From: Pseudomonadota bacterium
GTDB taxonomy: Bacteria; Pseudomonadota; Alphaproteobacteria; Rhizobiales; Xanthobacteraceae
DNA length: 9,158 nucleotides
NCBI GenBank assembly: GCA_021823875.1
Contig: JAKAMD010000122.1
Location: 1 to 9,158, forward strand
Reading direction: 5' to 3'
Below the pieces are notes generated by a model, which was not told the origin of the DNA, did not search any database, and worked only from the letters and a program-made list of their open reading frames with translations. The first letter of the stretch is position 1. Each line of letters starts with the position of its first letter. Of this stretch, positions 6,157 through 9,158 are shown piece after piece. Made by a program: the position numbers and the translations under genes.

Positions 6157-6774
6157 ATGAGACTTGCGAAGACGCGCATGACGATTTTGGTGTGCTCAGC
6201 GGCCCTGATCGGGCTGACCGGCTCCGCCATCGCGCGCCCCGGCCACCATCACCACAAGCGGGGACACGCGGTGGCCGCGGCCAACTCGGCGCATTCAAGC
6301 GCCACCAACAGTGATCAACGCTATGCCTTCCAGCGCGACGACTGGAAACGGCGCCAAAGCCGCGTCACCTTGAGCGCCCGGCGCCATCGCGCCGCGACCA
6401 CGCCGGTCAGCAGCGTTGGCAGTTCGAGCGGCAACGACTTGGTCGCCGAAGCGCGCAAATATCTCGGGACCAACCCGACGGGCCGGAGGAGCCTCTGGTG
6501 CGGCGCCTTCATGGACATGGTGTTGCGGCGGACCGGGCATAAAGGCGGCGGCAATCTCGCGCTGGCCTATGCCCATTACGGCCACCGCGTTGCCGGGCCT
6601 CAGGTCGGCGCCATCGCGGTGATGGGGCGGCGCGGCGGCGGCCATGTCGGTGTCGTCGCTGGTGTCGATCCGAACGGCAATCCGATCATCGTGTCCGGCA
6701 ACCACAATCACAGCGTTGGCGAGTCGGTTTATCCGCGCGGCCGCATCGTCGCCTATGTCGAGCCGAACAACTGA
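6157..6774 (+). CDS. Exported CHAP-like (TIGR02594 family) protein, His-rich N-terminal region
   Basis: A 205-residue protein. AGAGGGG (6140-6146) precedes ATG 6157 by about 10 nt. Residues 1-26 are a signal peptide (Arg2, Lys5, Arg7, hydrophobic core 9-24, cut near AIA). Residues 27 to about 92 form a low-complexity linker rich in His, Arg, Ser and Ala, including HHHH. Residues 95-203 are the conserved core: LVAEARKYLGTNP, LWCGAF with Cys115, GAIAV, GGHVGVV with His163, and SGNHN with Asn182 and His183. Order and spacing match Cys/His/Asn CHAP or NlpC/P60-type hydrolases, and the wording matches TIGR02594. By analogy it would cleave peptidoglycan peptide or amide bonds in the periplasm; no substrate is shown by sequence. 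It is a paralogue of the gene at 7121-8080 and ends 22 bp before a strong terminator. Confidence 0.85.
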   Translation: MRLAKTRMTILVCSAALIGLTGSAIARPGHHHHKRGHAVAAANSAHSSATNSDQRYAFQRDDWKRRQSRVTLSARRHRAATTPVSSVGSSSGNDLVAEARKYLGTNPTGRRSLWCGAFMDMVLRRTGHKGGGNLALAYAHYGHRVAGPQVGAIAVMGRRGGGHVGVVAGVDPNGNPIIVSGNHNHSVGESVYPRGRIVAYVEPNN

Positions 6775-6796
6775 GCCGAACTCGACGGACTGAAAC

Positions 6797-6837
6797 AACC
6801 GCGCCGCGCCTTCGCGTGGCGCGGTTTTGTTTTATTC
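6797..6837 (+). terminator. Strong intrinsic terminator
   Basis: AACCGCGCCGCG (6797-6808) and CGTGGCGCGGTT (6815-6826) form a 12-bp stem with one G-U pair and the 6-nt loop CCTTCG, followed by TTGTTTTATT (6827-6836). This is the best terminator in the window; it closes the 6157-6774 gene and separates it from its downstream paralogue. Confidence 0.85.
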
Positions 6838-6857
6838 GCTTTCTTTTATTCGCTTTC
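6830..6857 (+). repeat. Perfect 14-bp tandem repeat
   Basis: TTTTATTCGCTTTC occurs twice head to tail, at 6830-6843 and 6844-6857, beginning within the T-tract of the terminator. It probably arose by replication slippage and extends the T-rich zone after the hairpin. Confidence 0.8.
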
Positions 6858-6895
6858 CTTGAGCGCTCGTCATTCAGCTTAACGATTAGGGTTAC

Positions 6896-6962
6896 GCGGC
6901 ATCCATTGCGCGCGGATGCGTGCGATGCCGCTGTTTGATGGCGTCAGGCCGCGCGATTTTTT
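6896..6962 (+). other. Mutually exclusive hairpins ending in a T6 run, attenuator-like
   Basis: GCGGCATC (6896-6903) can pair with GATGCCGC (6924-6931). Alternatively CGCGCGG (6909-6915) can pair with CCGCGCG (6949-6955), enclosing GATGCC/GGCGTC (6924-6929 with 6940-6945), followed by A and then TTTTTT (6957-6962). The two arrangements compete for 6924-6929, as in a terminator/antiterminator switch. High GC makes chance pairings common, so this is tentative. Confidence 0.3.
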
Positions 6963-6964
6963 CC

Positions 6965-7003
6965 GACGGCTTTGGGCCGATCGCTCCCGCCCGCAAAGCC
7001 GTC
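6965..7003. repeat. Perfect 10-bp inverted repeat
   Basis: GACGGCTTTG (6965-6974) and CAAAGCCGTC (6994-7003) are perfect complements around a 19-nt loop; GGC/GCC can extend the stem past a 2-nt bulge. No T-run follows on either strand. It could be a leader hairpin, a REP-like palindrome or a protein site. Confidence 0.65.
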
Positions 7004-7120
7004 AACCCGTTCATCATGAATCCAATCCGTTCAGGTTGTAGAAATTATCGATGCTAATTTTAGCTGTGTTGGTGACGAAAAATCGCGCCCCAACAAGAAG
7101 GCCGGGCATGGAGACCCGTC

Positions 7121-8080
7121 ATGCGTTTCAAGACCGAAATTGTGCTTGCAGTCGCTGGTGCCTGTTTATTGACGCTGAGCGTTTCCGCTTTCGCGCTTCC
7201 GCCGCCGCGCGATCATACGCAAGCGTTGCTCCGTGAGCGCGGCGGTATGTCGAATGTGCCGCTTCCGCCCCATCGTCCGGCGCGGCTGCAACTCGCCAGC
7301 CGGACGCCGATGTCCACCATGCAGCGCATGGTCGCCGTCTCGACGTCCATGTTCAACGGCCCCGCGCTGGTCGCCGAGGCGCGCAAATATCTCGGCACCA
7401 ATCCCACCGATCGCAAAAGTCTGTGGTGCGCGACCTTCATGAATTTCATCCTGGCCAAGCTCGGCTATGCCGGCACCAATTCCGACGCCGCCAAGTCGTT
7501 CGCTTATTATGGCCATCGCCTGTCTGAGCCGCGGATCGGTGCCATTGCAGTGCTCACGCGCGGCAGGCGCGGCGGTCATGTCGGCGTGGTCAGCGGCATT
7601 GATGCGAACGGCAATCCGGTCATCATCTCCGGCAACCACAACCGGCGCGTCGGCATCGGCGTCTATCCGCGGTCGCGCGTGATTGCCTATGTCATGCCGA
7701 CCCGGCGCTACGCGCTGCCCGTGCGGTTCGCCAGCCGCGTGCCCGTCTCGGCAACGAGTATCGACTCGCCGATCACCGAATTGCTGGCGACGATCAATGC
7801 CGAACCGGAACGGCGGGAAGTCCGCGCCTCGACGCCGGAAGCGGCGCGTCCGGTACATTCGGCGCGCATGATGCCGTCATGGCGTGCGACGCGAAGGATG
7901 GGGCGGATGCGGCCCGTGCACAGGCCAAGCGTGATCCGAGAGGCGCTGGCCGAGCGGCCCTATCGGCTGGTGCAGCAGGTGCCCGATCAGAGCGTGCGTC
8001 GCTATCCGCCGCTCGATCCGGCCTTGGTCAAACTTTTCGACGCCCGCGCCGGCGCGCCCCGCCAGCAGGCGAGCCGCTAG
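7121..8080 (+). CDS. Exported CHAP-like (TIGR02594 family) protein with long basic C-terminal tail
   Basis: A 319-residue protein. GGAGA at 7110-7114 lies 6 nt before ATG 7121. Residues 1-26 are a signal peptide (MRFKTEIV, hydrophobic 7-24, cut near AFA). Residues 27-80 form a Pro/Arg-rich linker. The core at 83-193 repeats that of the 6157-6774 protein: LVAEARKYLGTNP identical, LWCATF with Cys103, GAIAV, GGHVGVV with His153, SGNHN with Asn172 and His173. As in the paralogue, the order fits a CHAP/NlpC-P60-type cysteine hydrolase, presumably acting on the cell wall, substrate unproven. Residues 194-319 are an Arg- and Pro-rich, probably disordered tail that the paralogue lacks; the positive charge might bind an anionic envelope polymer (inference). 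Its own leader and the upstream terminator suggest separate transcription. The stop codon overlaps that of the convergent MOSC gene. Confidence 0.85.
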   Translation: MRFKTEIVLAVAGACLLTLSVSAFALPPPRDHTQALLRERGGMSNVPLPPHRPARLQLASRTPMSTMQRMVAVSTSMFNGPALVAEARKYLGTNPTDRKSLWCATFMNFILAKLGYAGTNSDAAKSFAYYGHRLSEPRIGAIAVLTRGRRGGHVGVVSGIDANGNPVIISGNHNRRVGIGVYPRSRVIAYVMPTRRYALPVRFASRVPVSATSIDSPITELLATINAEPERREVRASTPEAARPVHSARMMPSWRATRRMGRMRPVHRPSVIREALAERPYRLVQQVPDQSVRRYPPLDPALVKLFDARAGAPRQQASR

Positions 8081-8850
8081 GCGGATTGCACTGTCAGCGT
8101 ATCGCCTTTCGCGATCTCGCCCGCCGCCACCACCTGCGCATAGACACCGCAATCGCTGTGACCAAAAGTCCGTTGCAGCATCGCCGGGATGGTGAGATCG
8201 CGCAGGCCGGTATCGGGATCGACGTTGGTGGCGGCGCAGCGCACGATGCGCTTGACCACCTTCAGGCGCGCGCCGCCAACCGCGAGCTCGGCGCCCAAGA
8301 GGTCGAATTCGTGCCAGGCCGGCCAACCGCTGACATAGAGATTGGCGCGGAAGCGCAAGGGATTGACCGGCGCCCCGAGCGCGGTCTCCAGCGCCGCGAC
8401 CGAGGCGAGGTTGATGATCGAGACCACTTTCTGCGCCACGTCCGAGAAACTGTGGCCGTCGCCGTAGAGCACCTTGGCGGGCCCGTGCAGTTCGTCGGCG
8501 CAATAGCTGGCGAAGAACGCCTCGATGGCCGCGCGCCCTTCCGCGGTACGCAGGTCGCCGCGCGCGACCTCGCTGCCTGCGCGGCGGATGACCAGCGTGT
8601 GGTTCGCTTCGTCATAGTCGGCGCGCAGCGCCGCCAGGCGCTCGTTGCGCATCAGCATCAGGAAACGCTGCTTGGGGAAATAGGCCGGGTGGGCGGGGTC
8701 GAAGCCGGTCGGGCCGTTCTCGATGGCATAGAGCCGGTCGGCCGGCAGGGTGCCGCCGACGGCAAGCGCGACGCGGGCGAGCGGCTGGGGGGTGAGGCCT
8801 TTGACCGGATACCGGTAGATGGCCTGGATCGTGGCGGGTGAGTCGGACAT
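8077..8850 (-). CDS. MOSC domain protein with N-terminal MOSC beta-barrel (mARC/YcbX-like)
   Basis: A 257-residue protein, probably a molybdenum-cofactor-binding protein of the MOSC family. The N-terminal barrel shows IYRYPVKGLTPQPL (11-24) and the DRLYAIENG block (38-46). The MOSC domain contains RFRANLYVSGW (166-176), RCAATNVDPDTG with Cys205 in the position of the molybdenum-binding cysteine of mARC proteins, and a closing GVYAQVVAAGEIAKGDTL. mARC and YcbX relatives reduce N-hydroxylated compounds or analogues with an electron partner; none is encoded nearby and no 2Fe-2S domain is fused, unlike E. coli YcbX. Start ATG 8850 has only a weak purine stretch (AAGAAAG) upstream. It is divergent from clpB and convergent with the CHAP-like gene, sharing CTAG (8077-8080). 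Confidence 0.9.
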   Translation of the reverse strand: MSDSPATIQAIYRYPVKGLTPQPLARVALAVGGTLPADRLYAIENGPTGFDPAHPAYFPKQRFLMLMRNERLAALRADYDEANHTLVIRRAGSEVARGDLRTAEGRAAIEAFFASYCADELHGPAKVLYGDGHSFSDVAQKVVSIINLASVAALETALGAPVNPLRFRANLYVSGWPAWHEFDLLGAELAVGGARLKVVKRIVRCAATNVDPDTGLRDLTIPAMLQRTFGHSDCGVYAQVVAAGEIAKGDTLTVQSA

Positions 8851-8910
8851 TTACCGGCTTTCTTAGCAAATTTGCGGTTTTCTCGCTGCGTCGGATCGGC
8901 TCGGACGGGT

Positions 8911-8940
8911 CTTCCAACTGCCATAGGGGACCCCACATAA
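8911..8940 (+). promoter_or_regulatory. Candidate heat-shock (RpoH-like) promoter of clpB
   Basis: CTTCCA at 8911-8916 and CCCCACATAA at 8931-8940 resemble a diverged RpoH promoter (CTTG-- and CCCCATnT). The match is imperfect on both boxes. The case rests partly on clpB being a classic RpoH target; the position, about 70 nt before the start codon, is reasonable. Confidence 0.35.
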
Positions 8941-8947
8941 CACCCGA

Positions 8948-8975
8948 CGGCGGGCCGCCTCTCCGGGACCCGCCG
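8948..8975. repeat. 7-bp GC-only inverted repeat in the clpB leader
   Basis: CGGCGGG (8948-8954) and CCCGCCG (8969-8975) are perfect complements around a 14-nt loop. It lies between the promoter candidate and the clpB ribosome site (GGGAG 9001-9005) and would fold in the clpB leader RNA. Confidence 0.45.
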
Positions 8976-9011
8976 CTTTACCGGTGCCAAAATGGGCCGA
9001 GGGAGTGACGC

Positions 9012-9158
9012 ATGAATTTCGAGAAATACACCGACCGTGCCCGCGGTTTCGTGCAATCCGCCCAATCGCTGGCCCTGCGCGAGGGCCATCAGCAATTCGC
9101 CCCCGAACATCTGCTCAAGGTTCTGCTCGACGACCCGGAAGGGTTGGCGGCGGGCCTG
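9012..9158 (+). CDS. clpB: ClpB ATP-dependent disaggregase, N-terminal start (partial)
   Basis: Only the first 49 codons are inside the window; the frame is open to the end. The protein begins MNFEKYTDRARGFVQSAQSL and continues through EGHQQFAPEHLLKVLLDDPEG, the first Clp-N repeat of ClpB, which helps bind aggregated substrates. Full ClpB is a hexameric AAA+ disaggregase of about 860 residues that works with DnaK; the two ATPase domains are beyond the window. GGGAG at 9001-9005 lies 6 nt before ATG 9012. ClpA has a related N domain, but NFEKYT near the start and APEHLL favour ClpB. Confidence 0.92.
   Translation, partial: MNFEKYTDRARGFVQSAQSLALREGHQQFAPEHLLKVLLDDPEGLAAGL

Larger units (their letters stand above)
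6858..7120. other. Non-coding gap with stacked inverted repeats
   Basis: No gene is supported here. It continues the 346-bp gap between the two paralogues. It holds nested inverted repeats at 6896-6962, a perfect 10-bp inverted repeat at 6965-7003, and an AT-rich stretch at about 7034-7085 that may contain the promoter of the next gene (weak TTCAGG 7030-7035, 17 bp, GCTAAT 7053-7058). Confidence 0.6.

Noticed and set aside
8911..8940. ROSE-type RNA thermometer ahead of clpB
   Set aside because: The leader lacks a recognisable ROSE anti-ribosome-site stem with the conserved U(U/C)GCU segment paired to the GGGAG site.

Overview
The window looks like ordinary chromosome from a GC-rich alphaproteobacterium, most likely Hyphomicrobiales (Bradyrhizobium / Xanthobacteraceae-like). 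This rests on three things: the order DUF2125 protein, tyrC, hisC, chorismate mutase, then metX-metW on the opposite strand; the protein sequences themselves; and strong third-position G/C throughout. No tRNA, rRNA, IS element, phage gene or CRISPR array is visible.

Layout. Positions 3-116 are the 3' end of a probable DUF2125 gene. Positions 248-819 hold two small exported cysteine-rich proteins in tandem, 35 bp apart, each with its own good Shine-Dalgarno. A tight minus-strand operon follows, read from 3810 down to 871: a chorismate mutase with an extra C-terminal domain, then hisC, then tyrC (GTG start overlapping the hisC TGA). Together these cover chorismate to prephenate, the aminotransferase step, and the dehydrogenase of tyrosine synthesis; HisC can also serve histidine synthesis. 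Divergently, metX and metW (3975-5829) form the methionine acyl-homoserine pair, and the shared upstream region carries two copies of GTTGACAGT.

After a 327-bp gap with a conspicuous AT-rich patch come two exported paralogues, 6157-6774 and 7121-8080. Both have the Cys/His/Asn core of the CHAP-like TIGR02594 family. A strong intrinsic terminator, a perfect 14-bp tandem repeat and several stacked inverted repeats separate them. The second paralogue meets a minus-strand MOSC-domain gene tail to tail, sharing the palindrome CTAG as both stop codons. The window ends in the first 49 codons of clpB, read divergently from the MOSC gene.

The biosynthetic genes are confidently placed and ordinary. 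The parts worth a second look are the cysteine-rich pair, the CHAP-like paralogue pair with the structured DNA between them, and the unexplained C-terminal domain of the chorismate mutase. I did not find convincing evidence of a wholly new multi-gene system.
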